Assembly: GCA_002189035.1 (NCBI GenBank)
Contig: NEEC01000019.1
Span: 1,922,001-1,986,000, forward strand
Origin: Utricularia gibba
Lineage: Eukaryota > Streptophyta > Magnoliopsida > Lamiales > Lentibulariaceae
DNA length: 64,000 nt
Direction of reading: 5' to 3'
In this document: positions 23,758-34,716 of the stretch, piece after piece
How positions within the stretch are numbered: position 1 is the first letter of the stretch
How the letters are laid out: every line of letters starts with the position of its first letter
Notes under the pieces: generated by a model
Told to the model about the DNA's origin: nothing
Database searches by the model: none
The model's input: the letters and a program-made list of their open reading frames with translations, nothing else
Program-made: the position numbers and the translations under genes

Positions 23758-25500
23758 ATGACTGCGGGTGCCAGCTGTTGTTCTCAACCACTATTTTCCT
23801 CGCCCGGTTTCCGCCGATACCGGCGGAACCCGGCCGCCGCCGCGGTGAAGACTTTCCGTGTCTCCTGCACATCAGCGGAATCCTCGAAACCCGATTTGAA
23901 GCTCGACAGGCGTAACGTCCTGCTCGGCCTCGGGGGACTGTATGCGCTCACAGGCTCCCCATCCTTGTCTTCAGCTGCGCCGATTTCCGCCCCCGACCTC
24001 AGCAAATGTGGACCGGCGGATCTGCCGCAGGGAGCTGCTCCGGTCAACTGCTGCCCACCGGTCATTGATAACATCGTTGACTTCGTATTCCCGGAGAAGA
24101 CGGGGAAGGTACGCGTGCGCCCTGCTGCTCATCTGGTAGATCAGAGTTACATAGAGAAGTTCAACAAGGGCGTGCAGCTCATGCGGGCTTTGCCTGATAG
24201 TGATCCCCGTAGCTTCAGGAACCAAGCTAATGTCCACTGCGCTTACTGCGACGGCGCGTATGACCAAATTGGGTTTCCCGATTTGGAAATTCAAGTGCAC
24301 GCTTCATGGCTCTTCTTCCCCTTCCATAGATTCTACCTCTACTTTTTTGAACGCATTTTGGGTGAGCTCGTCGGAGATCCAAATTTCGCCATGCCCTTCT
24401 GGAACTGGGATTCCGCGGCGGGGATGAGGATGCCGGTGATGTACGCCAACAACAGCTCCGCTCTGTACGATGGCTTACGTGATGCACTTCATCAGCCCCC
24501 CAAGTTCATGGATCTGAACTACAACGGTACGGATCCGACCATCACTGACGAGGTGCAAACGCAGAGGAATCTCGCCCTCATGTACAGACAGATGGTTTCC
24601 AACGCCAGGACAAGCACCCTGTTCTACGGCGACCCCTACAGGCAAGGAGATAGTCCCAATCCAGGGAGCGGATCCATAGAGAGTACTCCTCACGGACCGG
24701 TTCACTATTGGACCGGTGATCGGACTCAGCCGAACGCAGAGGATATGGGGAACTTCTACTCAGCCGCCAGGGACCCCATCTTCTACGCGCATCATTCCAA
24801 CATCGATAGACTGTGGCAGATCCGCAAGAACCTCGGCGGAAGATTTGCTAATGACATCAGCGACCCAGATTACCTCAACGCCTCCTTCCTTTTCTACGAC
24901 GAAAAGGCTCGACTGGTCCGTGTCAGAGTTAGGGACTCTCTGAATCTGGGCAACTTGGGGTACACCTATCAGGATGTGGAGATTCCATGGCTGAAGACCC
25001 GCCCCACACCAAGGCTTGCCCCAACTGTTAGGAAGCTTCTGAAGCTCAAAAAATCGAATGCCGCAGAGGAAATACGAACGCCGAAGGAGGTGCTGCCGGC
25101 GAAGCTGGACAGGGTACTGTGCTTGAGGGTGAAGAGGCCGACGAAGAAGCGGAGCAGGAAGGACAAGGAGGATACGGAGGAGGTTTTGGTGATACAGGGG
25201 ATCGAAGTTGCCAGAGATGTGTATGCAAAGTTCGATGTCTACATCAACGATGAAGATGACGACATCAGGAGCTCGGAGACGGACACCGAATTCGCCGGAA
25301 GCTTCGTCAATGTTCCTCATAAGCATGACAACAAGAAACATGGGAAGAATATCAAAACGAAGCTGCGATTGTCGATCACTGACATTCTGGAGGATTTAGA
25401 TGCAGAAGATGATGAGTATGCTGTAGTGACCTTAGTTCCCACGAGCAATGGCGAAGCTATTACCATTCGCGGTATCAAGATTCAGCTCCAGAAAGATTAA
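23758..25500 (+). CDS. PPO: Polyphenol oxidase, chloroplastic (intact)
   Basis: Type-3 dicopper oxidase (catechol oxidase/tyrosinase family) expected in the thylakoid lumen, acting on o-diphenols in wound browning and defence. The single exon encodes 580 residues. Residues 1-49 are transit-peptide-like, and DRRNVLLGLGG (about 50-60) with a following hydrophobic stretch is a twin-arginine lumen-targeting signal. CuA ligands are His160, His181 and His190, with the thioether Cys in HCAYC (Cys164). CuB ligands are His312, His316 and a His of HHSNIDRLW (345/346). A DWL domain follows, and the C-terminal KFDV domain contains KFDVYINDEDDD and GSFVNVPH. Length and domains are normal. The ATG is the first in frame and gives a complete targeting peptide. 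It lies in tandem with copy 1 and is very similar to it. Confidence 0.96.
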   Translation: MTAGASCCSQPLFSSPGFRRYRRNPAAAAVKTFRVSCTSAESSKPDLKLDRRNVLLGLGGLYALTGSPSLSSAAPISAPDLSKCGPADLPQGAAPVNCCPPVIDNIVDFVFPEKTGKVRVRPAAHLVDQSYIEKFNKGVQLMRALPDSDPRSFRNQANVHCAYCDGAYDQIGFPDLEIQVHASWLFFPFHRFYLYFFERILGELVGDPNFAMPFWNWDSAAGMRMPVMYANNSSALYDGLRDALHQPPKFMDLNYNGTDPTITDEVQTQRNLALMYRQMVSNARTSTLFYGDPYRQGDSPNPGSGSIESTPHGPVHYWTGDRTQPNAEDMGNFYSAARDPIFYAHHSNIDRLWQIRKNLGGRFANDISDPDYLNASFLFYDEKARLVRVRVRDSLNLGNLGYTYQDVEIPWLKTRPTPRLAPTVRKLLKLKKSNAAEEIRTPKEVLPAKLDRVLCLRVKRPTKKRSRKDKEDTEEVLVIQGIEVARDVYAKFDVYINDEDDDIRSSETDTEFAGSFVNVPHKHDNKKHGKNIKTKLRLSITDILEDLDAEDDEYAVVTLVPTSNGEAITIRGIKIQLQKD

Positions 25501-26189
25501 GTTGTTCATCCGCTTCTTCTTGTTCTTGTTTTTTTTTTTTTTTATAATAAAATTGTTGTCAAATAAATGGGAAAAAAATAAGATTTCTTTTTCTAAAAAC
25601 ACAAAGTCATATTTTTAAAAAATTTCCAAATTTATATATGTAAAAAAATTCAAAATTGGAAAAATGATTTGAATAAAAACCCACTGACCATTCATTATAT
25701 ATATTCAAGCCTGTTCAAACTGATCAACAAAACGCGACCTTCTAAAAATAAATAATAAAAGATAATATATTTATTTAAAAGAAATATTTTGTCAGAGGGC
25801 CTCAGATGACGTGGGCTGCAACGGAGACCCGACCTGGGTAGAGCCCAATACCATGTCGGTCACTGTAATTAAAAAAAAACATCAAGAAAATGGAGCGAGC
25901 GCCCAAACCATTGGGAGTGCGTGGATAGTGCGAAGGTTCAGGTATGAGATGCTTTAGGAATTTTTTTTTTCTAGTTGCGTTGTGTGGGGTTTAATTGGTG
26001 CGGAATCTTGGATTCGTTTGTGGAATTGGTGAATTATTGGTGGAGATTCGGAATCACTTGTCCACTGTTTCGTCCGTGCAATATGATCAGTGTTGTTGGA
26101 GTATGTGTTGCTAGTTATGGAGCCTTGTTTTTGCAGGCATTACTTGTCGCTTATTAAGCTGCAGCAGATTTAGGTCATTTGAGGGAAAA
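25501..26189. other. Intergenic region PPO copy 2 / thioesterase
   Basis: PPO 3' end, then an AT-rich segment to about 25780, then the promoter and leader of the thioesterase gene. A leader intron starting near 25940 is possible but cannot be proven. No coding exon seen. Confidence 0.35.
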
Positions 26190-28726
26190 ATGAGTCTACA
26201 TGGTGCTTCTGCAATGGCTTCGGGTTGGTGCTGCTTTTCTGATTTATTGTTAGGGATGCGTCACTCTTTTGCATTTACATGTTTCTTTTGGTGTATGAGG
26301 AAAATAGTTAACTACGGTACGTTGCATCAAACGTTGGATCTTGTTGATGTAAACTTTGGTTGGTTTAATGCAGCTAGTCGAACTGCTAGACGGGCATTTG
26401 ACTTTGGACACACTTATGTTGTCAAGCCTAAAGGTAAACACCAGGCTACCATTGTCTGGTTGCATGGCCTTGGGGATAATGGCAATAGGTAATATGCCTG
26501 ACCTTCTTGGGTATCGTATACCTTATTGTTAATGAAACTGCTGCTATATTGGAAATCTTTATACTTATTGTCTACTTCCAAGGTATGATTCTACAGTGAA
26601 CCATAATAAACCTTAAGGTGGGATCTTATTTGTTTTCATGTTTAGTGTAACTTGGTGGTAAATTAATTTGACCTAAAATTCTAAGGATTCCTTCGCTTTT
26701 CATCATATCGTGTGCCTACTATTTGCTTCAGCGAGTAATCATATTATCTTTTTTTCTCCTATTTCGTGTCCCAAAGAAGTTCATTGTTACCATTCTTGTT
26801 TCATTCTATTCAATGCATTCTATCCTTAGACTTGCATATAACCATCAAGATTTTTTATTTTGCATCTCTTGCAGTTGGTCAAGCTTGTTAGAGACCCTTC
26901 CTCTTCCAAATGTGAGAGTTTATGTGTTATATCTTAATCTGAAGTCGTGATGTCAAGTTGGATGATTCACCTGCAGTAAATAATACAACTCCGCCAAATC
27001 CGCCTCACTCATTTTTTTTTGAATCCTCGCTATGCTGCATCCAGATAAAGTGGATATGCCCAACTGCACCACAACGACCAGTAACATTGTTTGGTGGATT
27101 TCCTTCAACAGCTTGTAAGTCTATGTAGATGCTCAGTGCGACAACCTCTTTTCTTGATTGATGTCACATAGTTAAATTAACATGCACAAGGCCATATGCC
27201 GTGACTACTGAAATACACCTTCGTCATTCTTTATGATCTGGAAAAACTAATAACATTATGCAAGATATTATGGTATTTGCATGATTCACAAAAGTAGAGA
27301 ATGTATTTTTCAACTTTTGTTGCTAAATCCATTTATGTGGATTCATGATTTGAAGGAATGAAAGCATATTCATTTTCTTATTCTCATCTATTTGGATTGG
27401 TTGTCAGGGTTTGATGTTACTGATCTTTCTGAAAATGCGAAGGATGATATGGAGGGTTTGGATGCCTCAGCAGCATATGTTGCTAACTTACTGTCAAATG
27501 AACCACCTGAGAGTGAGTGCCTTCCTCTTTTCATTTTTTTTGTATGGTTTAGTCACCTAGTTTTATGAATCGCTAGCGGAGAAGGAGTACATAGGAAAAT
27601 ATAGAAAATAAAAAAGCAATATTTTACAAGCATATATGACTGCTTTGGCGAACTGCCTTAACAGGTGTAGAGTAATTGGAGTTTAAAAAACATTTTTCTG
27701 CTTTAAATTTCGTTTTTTTGCCACCCTTGTGTTTTGATTATTTCGTTTTCCATCTGAGAACTTGGAATCGAGCTCTTAGATGTTATGATAACCCGTTTGT
27801 CATGTGTCAATTCTCTAGTTAAGCTTGGTATTGGAGGCTTCAGCATGGGGGCAGCTGCATCCTTATACTCTGCATGTTGTTTTGCTCGTGGGAAGTATGA
27901 GAACGAAAACAATTACTCTGCCAATCTGAGTGCCGTTGTTGGCTTGAGTGGCTGGCTTCCATGCGCTGGGTTTGTATTAGCATTTTCTTATGCGTGACAA
28001 AAAAGGTGAATGCTTTTTCTTTGTGTAGATGATGTCATTTAACAAAATGTTTTTAGGCGTTTGAAGAGTAAGTTAGAAGAATCAAAAGAAGGTGCTAGCC
28101 GGGCTGCATTGTTACCAGTTTTACTTTGTCATGGAAAAGGTATGAGCGTTTAGTTTAAAATTTTTGGGACGGAAGGTATTGAATTTGTGGCTTGCCTATT
28201 CACCTTTAATAGAAGTAATCTTTTCTGGGCCGATGGAAAAAGGAGAATGAATATTTTTTGCTACAGTTTATTAAGAATGTAATGGTGCTATAGAAGTCTA
28301 GTTGGTTGTTTCATCATATGATTAATGATAAATCAGTCATGATATCCGGTTCTTCCAACACTATCGCATCCTAGACATTACTATAGTAATAGTTTTGGTT
28401 TTCTTCTTATGATTTTAACCAGAAGTGATGCAGGCTGATCCTAGATTTGAGCTGAACAATGTTTCAGGAGATGAAGTGGTGGCTTACCATTTTGGTCAGA
28501 AGTCTGCCGAGAAAATGTCATCTGTTGGATTCATTGACACGACATTTAAATCTTATTCTGGGTACATGTAGCTTTGAACCTTTCAGAAATAGCTAGTTTA
28601 CTTCCTCTAGGTGCCATTCGAAGTTATGTTCATTTATTTCACAGGCTTGGGCACTACACTGTCCCAGAAGAAATGGAAGAGGTTTGCCGCTGGATAGCTT
28701 CAAAAATGGGGCTAAATGCAGTATAG
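26190..28726 (+). CDS. Acyl-protein thioesterase / carboxylesterase (LYPLA family)
   Basis: Predicted serine hydrolase that removes S-acyl groups such as palmitate from proteins, or acts on lysolipids. Nine exons: 26190-26223, 26374-26488, 26875-26911, 27045-27114, 27408-27512, 27819-27969, 28057-28139, 28468-28561, 28645-28726. They give 256 residues, the usual family length, and all phases fit. The oxyanion region LHGLGDNG (about 41-48), nucleophile elbow GFSMGAA (Ser129), acid Asp200 in GKGDEVV and His233 in GLGHYT make a complete triad. The short first exon gives MSLHGASAMAS, with a small cysteine-free N-terminus. It is close in sequence to Arabidopsis At5g20060. A DHHC S-acyltransferase, the opposing activity, lies about 20 kb away, but this is probably chance. 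Confidence 0.93.
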
Positions 28727-29544
28727 GAATTGCGTTGCGTATATGCCATCCTCTGCTGAAAGATCCGTCTTTCTAATTAATATTCGATGATGATTATTAC
28801 CCCTAGGAGTGGAGTTGCATTGGGGGGAATGAATACCCTTTGATGTCATGTTAACATGCATACCAGTTGCTTCTTTGCTTCTTTGTGCAATGGCCCCGTA
28901 ACACTATCAAACTCTGATTCTATTCCATGCTCCTGTATCATCTAGCGTATGTCTTGGACTAATAAAAAATGCACTTCTGAAACAGGGCTAGGAGCATCCC
29001 ATAATCACTTGGGCAAACATGCCTCAAAGAGAGGGGCAACACTAACTCTCCAATGACAGCAGAATAGGTACAGAATTGCGCTAAGATGTGCACTGATGTC
29101 ATTCTTCCAAGAAAATGGCATACTTGGAAGTTTAAGATTAGCAGACAGGTTCAGTGCGGTTAAAGAGTGATGCCTACTTACGGTGATATCTTTCACTGTA
29201 ACTCCTTTAAGTGACAGTGGACGAGTGATTATCTTCCCACTTGGAGTGTAGTCATCCGGTGGCGTTAGAACTTGAGAAGCATCCATTCGATCATTCGACC
29301 AAAAAAGGAGAAGGGATTTCATTTCCTCTATTGATAGTAACAAAACGAGTGGTGATGGTTTTGATGATTGATCCATCATCTAACCCACCTCTTCGCATTC
29401 TCGTCTCATTTCCCCTCCCTTTGTGTTGTAAGGTGGGAAGGAAACAGAATTTGCATTATCGTCGTCGTCGTCCTCCTCCTCTAGGGGCGTTGGCGATCAC
29501 CAGAGGGCATCGGTGTTGTCCTTTTGGTGATCGCTGTATTCAAA
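28727..29544. other. Intergenic region thioesterase / CHX, with an exon-like minus-strand segment
   Basis: Contains the thioesterase 3' trailer and the CHX promoter and leader. A minus-strand open stretch (about 29375-29180) ends with a good splice donor, ACC then GTAAGT, at about 29182. It encodes a peptide including PPDDYTPSGKIITRPLSLKG that looks protein-like but which I do not recognise. No partner exon was found before the thioesterase end. Confidence 0.35.
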
Positions 29545-32157
29545 ATGGCAAGCGTTGTGATGGAACCTGAGGATATCATTTCTTACGAGCATGTCTACCA
29601 CCCCAAGGAGAACAACACGATTATTTGTCAGACATTTGGGATGATCAATTCCAAGGGCGTATTCCATGACACCAATCCCTTGGACTATTCGGCCCCTCTC
29701 CTTCTGGTGCAGTTATCTCTAGCTTCCATGGTCATTCTGCTCGTATCACGTTTACTCAAACCATTGGGTCTGCCGAGTATGGTTGTGCAGATAATGGTAA
29801 ACTTAATACACTCAGCATCATATTTGCATATTCATGCTGCTCCTTGTTTTGATTACTTATGACTTGAATGAATTAGGGTGGTTTGTTTCTTGGGCCGACA
29901 TTGTTAGGACGCATTTCAGCACTTCCTACAGTGTTCTATCCATTACAAAGTATGATATTTCTAGACACAATAGCATCATTTGGATGTATGCTGTACTTCT
30001 TTTTGATTGGAGTACAATTAGATCCATGGATCCTGAAGAGGGTGGAAATTAGAGACATCTTGGTAGGCTCTTCATCGGTGTTACTTCCTATGTTAATTAG
30101 CATACCTGCCACATTCCTATTGCTCATTGTAAATCTTCACATGGAGAGTGAAATAGCCAACTCTCTTCTATATGTGGCAGCAGCTTCTTCAGTTATTGGT
30201 CTTCCCACCATAGCTCATTTCCTTACTGAACTTAGAATGATAAACTCTGAAATTGGGAGAAGGGCCTTGGCTTCCTCCCTTGTGAGTAACTTATTTGGGT
30301 CTTGTGTTGTTGTGGCCACCGCCATCACCAAACACGCCGGGGGACAGATGGCAGTCAGCCTTCAAATGATCACCACCGGAGTGATATTTTCTTTACTGAT
30401 GGCATTTGTTGTTCGCCCCATAATCCTTTGGAGAATGGAAGTTGAAGGGGAACGACTAACACAAGGGTTCATTTCTGTTGTACTTGTTGGGGTATTTGCA
30501 TCTGGTTTTGGGAGCAAGGTCATGGGGCTTAGCATCTTTTTCGGACCCTTAGTTTATGGAATCGCAATTCCCGCAGGGCCACCTTTAGGATCAATGCTTA
30601 TGGAGAAGCTAAACTTCGTCACTACATACTTGTTTATGCCTCTTTACTTCGTCAAAACCGGTTTGGTTACCAATATATTCGATGTGAAGTTCGAGAACTA
30701 CTTGATAATGCATTTTGTCGTTCTTCTTGCTTCGATTGGCAAGTTTGTTGGCGCCATGCTTTCATCCATGTACACCGGATTGCACTTTCACGAGGCAATC
30801 CAACTTGGCATTGTGATGAATGTGCAGGGAGTTCTTGAGCTAGGAATGTTCAAAATGCTAAGACAAAACCAGGTACATATTCTTTTGCCAGACATTGCCT
30901 CTGCCTTTTGCCTCTCTGAAGTAACGTGATTACAGTTTTGATAATTCCCAAGTGCAGGCCATTAAAGAGGAGGCGTGGCATGTGCTATGCTTATGTATGC
31001 TTCTCAACACTAGTTTTGTTGCATTGGTTTTAAGGTATCTGTGCCACTATTTGAGGAGGCAGACCATGCACAAGAAAAGATCCATGATGGGTTTAGAGCC
31101 CAATGAAGGGCTTAAAGTAGTAGTATGCATGCACCACCATGAGGATGTCCACTCCATCATCAACCTCATTGAAACTCTCAATCCAACCAAGGTTTCTCCA
31201 ATCACTATATACCTACTCCATCTTCTAGAGCTCACAGGGGAGCTGTACCCCATGCTTATATCCCACAAGCTCAACAGAACGGCATCTAGAAAAGCCACCT
31301 CCTCAAGATCACTGGTTAACGCATTCGTCTCGTTGCAACAGAGGTATCATGGGAGCATCCATGTGCACCCCTTTACTGCAATATGCCCTTCTGTGGTGAT
31401 GCATGATCAAGTATGTGAAATGGCCATTGAAGAGCAGGCAACCCTCGTGGTTATTCCTTATCACCAGACTTCATTGAAGGGTGCTATGGACATGGGGGGA
31501 TCCCTGGACTTCTTTTCCAAGATCTTGGTAAATCAAATCCTTCAGACCGCACCTTGCTCAGTGGGAATTCTCGTTGATCGAGTAACCCATGGTTCCTTCA
31601 GATTGGAAATGAGAGCAGCATGCTCCGTAGACCGTATTGCAGTCTTCTTCATCGGTGGCCCTGATGACAGAGAAGCGCTTGCCACAGGAATCAGAATGGC
31701 CTCCCAACACAACATCATGCTGACAGTTCTTCATGTCCTCCCCAATGCAGCTAGGTGCATTGTAGAAAATACAAAAGAAACCATCTTGGACGGTGGTTTC
31801 ATGGACACAGTCAAGCGACAGATGGCCGGAAATCCAAGATTTGAGTACGTAGAGTACAGAGTGGGAGATGCAACTGGGACGATGTCCATCATTCGATCCA
31901 TGGAGGATTCTTATGGACTTGTAGTAGTGGGAAAGTATCATGACACACGATCTCCACTCATAATGGGACTCTCCAACTGGGAAGATGACTCCGTGTTGGG
32001 AGCCATCGGCTGTATGTTTGCCTCATCGGATTCCGACATTAACTGTAAGATACTCGTTATTCAACAATGTAGCAGCAGCAAGTCCGGTGACTCAACGACC
32101 GAGAGCACACCAATGGATGCATCCAAAGGGCTTGTTCATCTGAAGGAGGAGGTATAG
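29545..32157 (+). CDS. Cation/H+ antiporter, CHX family
   Basis: CPA2-type monovalent cation/proton exchanger, expected in an endomembrane or the plasma membrane and likely to move K+. Exons are 29545-29796, 29877-30872 and 30958-32157, for 815 residues, the normal CHX length. The N-terminal half is a chain of hydrophobic helices starting near residue 48 (APLLLVQLSLASMVILLVSRLL). It contains GGLFLGPTLLGRI and ASSVIGLPTIAHFLTEL, typical of the exchanger core. The soluble C-terminal half has two universal-stress-like modules, with IGGPDDREAL in the second. Where many CHX proteins read NTKG in the late transmembrane part, this reads NVQG. The exact subgroup (CHX number) cannot be fixed by eye. 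The ATG is the first in frame, with an adequate family N-terminus. Confidence 0.92.
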
Positions 32158-32678
32158 CAAAGTTAGTTATGTCTCATGGGACAATACAGTTAGACTGGAC
32201 GCAAATGCAAATAGGTAGTTGGCACTCCTTTTAGGACAAAAAATGTAAAGTTTTGTGACCCAATTGTAGTGAGAAATCATCAAATCATAGAGATATGGCA
32301 TGAAATTTCGAATATCATATGAATTATATGTTAATTTCTAATTATTTGATATTCGATTAGATATTTATTTAAGTTTATTGATAGGGTATCGATATCAAAT
32401 GCTCATGCCTTGATGCTATGCAAATAAGGAAATTAAGTGATAATTATTGATGGCAAAAAGAGGAATTGATAAATAAAAGAAATAGTATTCGGGGAAAATT
32501 AATGTTTCTATTTTTAGAAATTTGATTTAACTAATTGGATTAGTGCCCTACCGGGTTTGGATTTCGGGTCATGCTTTGGATCTGCCCCATTTGGTGGGAT
32601 TATACCCCAATTCCCATTTCGCACCCTACCTCTTCCTCGTCGACGCCGTCCGCTGCATTTGTATCAAATCCTTCAACC
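32158..32678. other. Intergenic region CHX / TRAP-beta
   Basis: CHX 3' trailer, AT-rich core at about 32300-32530, then the TRAP-beta leader. No gene or repeat recognised. Confidence 0.4.
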
Positions 32679-34314
32679 ATGGCGAAGAGGACCGTCTGTG
32701 GAGGACTCCTGTGCTTGTTTTCTTCTCTGTTGCTCGTCTCCTCGGCTTTCGCTGTGTCCGAAGGCCCTTTTATTTTGGTTCATAAGAAGGCGTCACTCAC
32801 AAGGATCGGTAGTGGCTCCGAGCGCGTCTCCGTCTCTTTCGATATCTACAATGAAGGATCCTCGTAAGCTGAACCTTGCATGCCCATAATGTTTGCGATC
32901 TGACTTGGGTCTTGGTAAATGCTTGTGTTTTGATGAGTTGAACTAGGGAGGACCATGGGGCCGATGCCAATGTGTTCTTTTTGTAGTTAAGAGGAAACCC
33001 CGCGCTTTGGGAAGTTGACTGTTGATGAGGAATTATGTCCCTATAAAATTTTGCCCCTTTGTTGCGTTTATAGTCGAGGGAAGATTCATTTACATTTGAA
33101 AATGTCCTCCTGCTAGTTGTGTTTACAGGTGTGTTGTTTTAGTTATAAGGGAGTGGTTCCATTTAACATCATGCAATCAGCTGCAAGATTGATGTTTTGA
33201 CGTATTTCGGCTACTCGTTGATGTATTTCCCATGAAATCCCCTGTTTTCTGGGGTTGCACGAGTTGTTGATAGTCGGTACCCATGCTATGGGTCTATGAC
33301 GCCCACCTTATGATAAAATGGGGAAACTTCATTTTTTTTTATGCATGTGTCGATCTTCACTTGCGACATGTCTCTCTTCTGCATTTTCAGGACAGCATAT
33401 GATGTTTCTCTGAACGACGATACATGGCCGAAAGATCTGTTCACCATTGCGAGTGGCAACACGTCGGTTACATGGGATAGCCTCGATGTGTGAGTAAAGA
33501 TCTGCATTTTACCTTTGCGTTATCTGAACGTATGTCTTACGTTGAACCAAGTGCGTCACTTACCTTCCCACATGGATTATTTCAGTGGTGCTGTCCAATC
33601 ACATTCCTTCGAGTTGGAGGCAAAAGTGAAAACTCTTTATTATGGATCACCTGCAACCATTACCTTCCGTGTCCCAACAAAATCCGCTTTACAGGTTTGA
33701 AACATTTGTGCCGAGTTGATATATGTCGAGTATGTGTAAAACGACTTTGCTGCCTTTTTTGTTGTTTCAGGTTGCGTACTCGACACCCATCCTTCCTCTT
33801 GATATTTTAGCAGATAAGCCTCCTGTGAACAAGCTTGATTGGGTACGCATTCAAATATTGTTGTTCACGGTTCAGTTTCCTATCGTATAAAACTGATGGA
33901 ATGTCTTCTTTTTTCGGCACGTGGATTTGCCTTCTGGATGACCATGAAACAATTTAGTTGAAGGTATGGTTCATTAAGACACTTCATTTTATCAGGACGA
34001 ATTATTCTAGCAATGAGCTACTACCTGAGAATTCCTATGCTCAGAAGTTAAACATTCTTATTGTCATTTCACTTAGAAAATAGAGTGGGATGAGGATGGA
34101 GATGATATTGCTCTCTGTTTTTATTAGGACATAGGTTACGTAACCCTTGTGTATCTTTGCGGTACTCGGTACTCACCATGAGATCTTTGTGCAGCGGATC
34201 TTGGCAAATTACGGGTCACTTGTCTCGGTTGTGACCGTGGTGGTTCTCTTTGTGTACATGGTGGTCACTCCATCGAAATCCAATGCCTCAAAGGGAAGCA
34301 AGAAGAAACGCTGA
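32679..34314 (+). CDS. Translocon-associated protein subunit beta (TRAP-beta / SSR2)
   Basis: Subunit of the TRAP complex beside the Sec61 channel in the ER membrane, assisting protein translocation. Exons are 32679-32863, 33391-33489, 33586-33694, 33771-33842 and 34195-34314, giving 194 residues, full length for the family. Residues 1-25 are a signal peptide (LLCLFSSLLLVSSAFA). A luminal beta-sandwich follows, with YDVSLNDDTWP and VTWDSLDVGAVQSHSF. One transmembrane helix (LVSVVTVVVLFVYMVV, about residues 164-179) precedes a short basic cytosolic tail ending KKKR. All splice phases fit. It reads as an ordinary housekeeping gene. Confidence 0.95.
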
Positions 34315-34716
34315 TATAGTTGGAGCGTATCAGATTAGAGATGCAGATGCCCAATCAACGTTCTCTCTATCACGGAGTTCATCCTCTTGATACATTTCCC
34401 TTAAAGTTTGTTAATTTCAGAATTTTGGACATTGTCATCTTGATTGGTTCGCTTGACTTTGAATCTCAGGGAAACTTGAAATCGGAATCAGAGGTCAAAA
34501 GATTTTAGCTCAATTTACTCAACTGTTTTTCAGTTGTTTTGTATAACAAAGAGAATCATGTTGCTTTTGCCAAAAACTATGGTATGGCCCCTGGGTAACT
34601 TACCGTAGATTGGCCATCCGCGATACAAAACGTATTTCGAAGATGAAGCCGTGAGATGAGAAGAGTTCAACACCGGCCTGCGAAATCTCCATAGCTCCGC
34701 CACTGTTGCTGTTCTA
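34315..34716. other. Intergenic region TRAP-beta / BCKDH E1-alpha
   Basis: About 400 bases holding the TRAP-beta trailer and the compact promoter and leader of the next gene. Nothing else recognised. Confidence 0.4.

Noticed and set aside
20932-25341. Long minus-strand open frames over both PPO copies (up to 193 codons)
   Set aside because: Antisense shadows of GC-rich intronless genes. No family resemblance, and they occur in parallel in both copies because the copies are similar.
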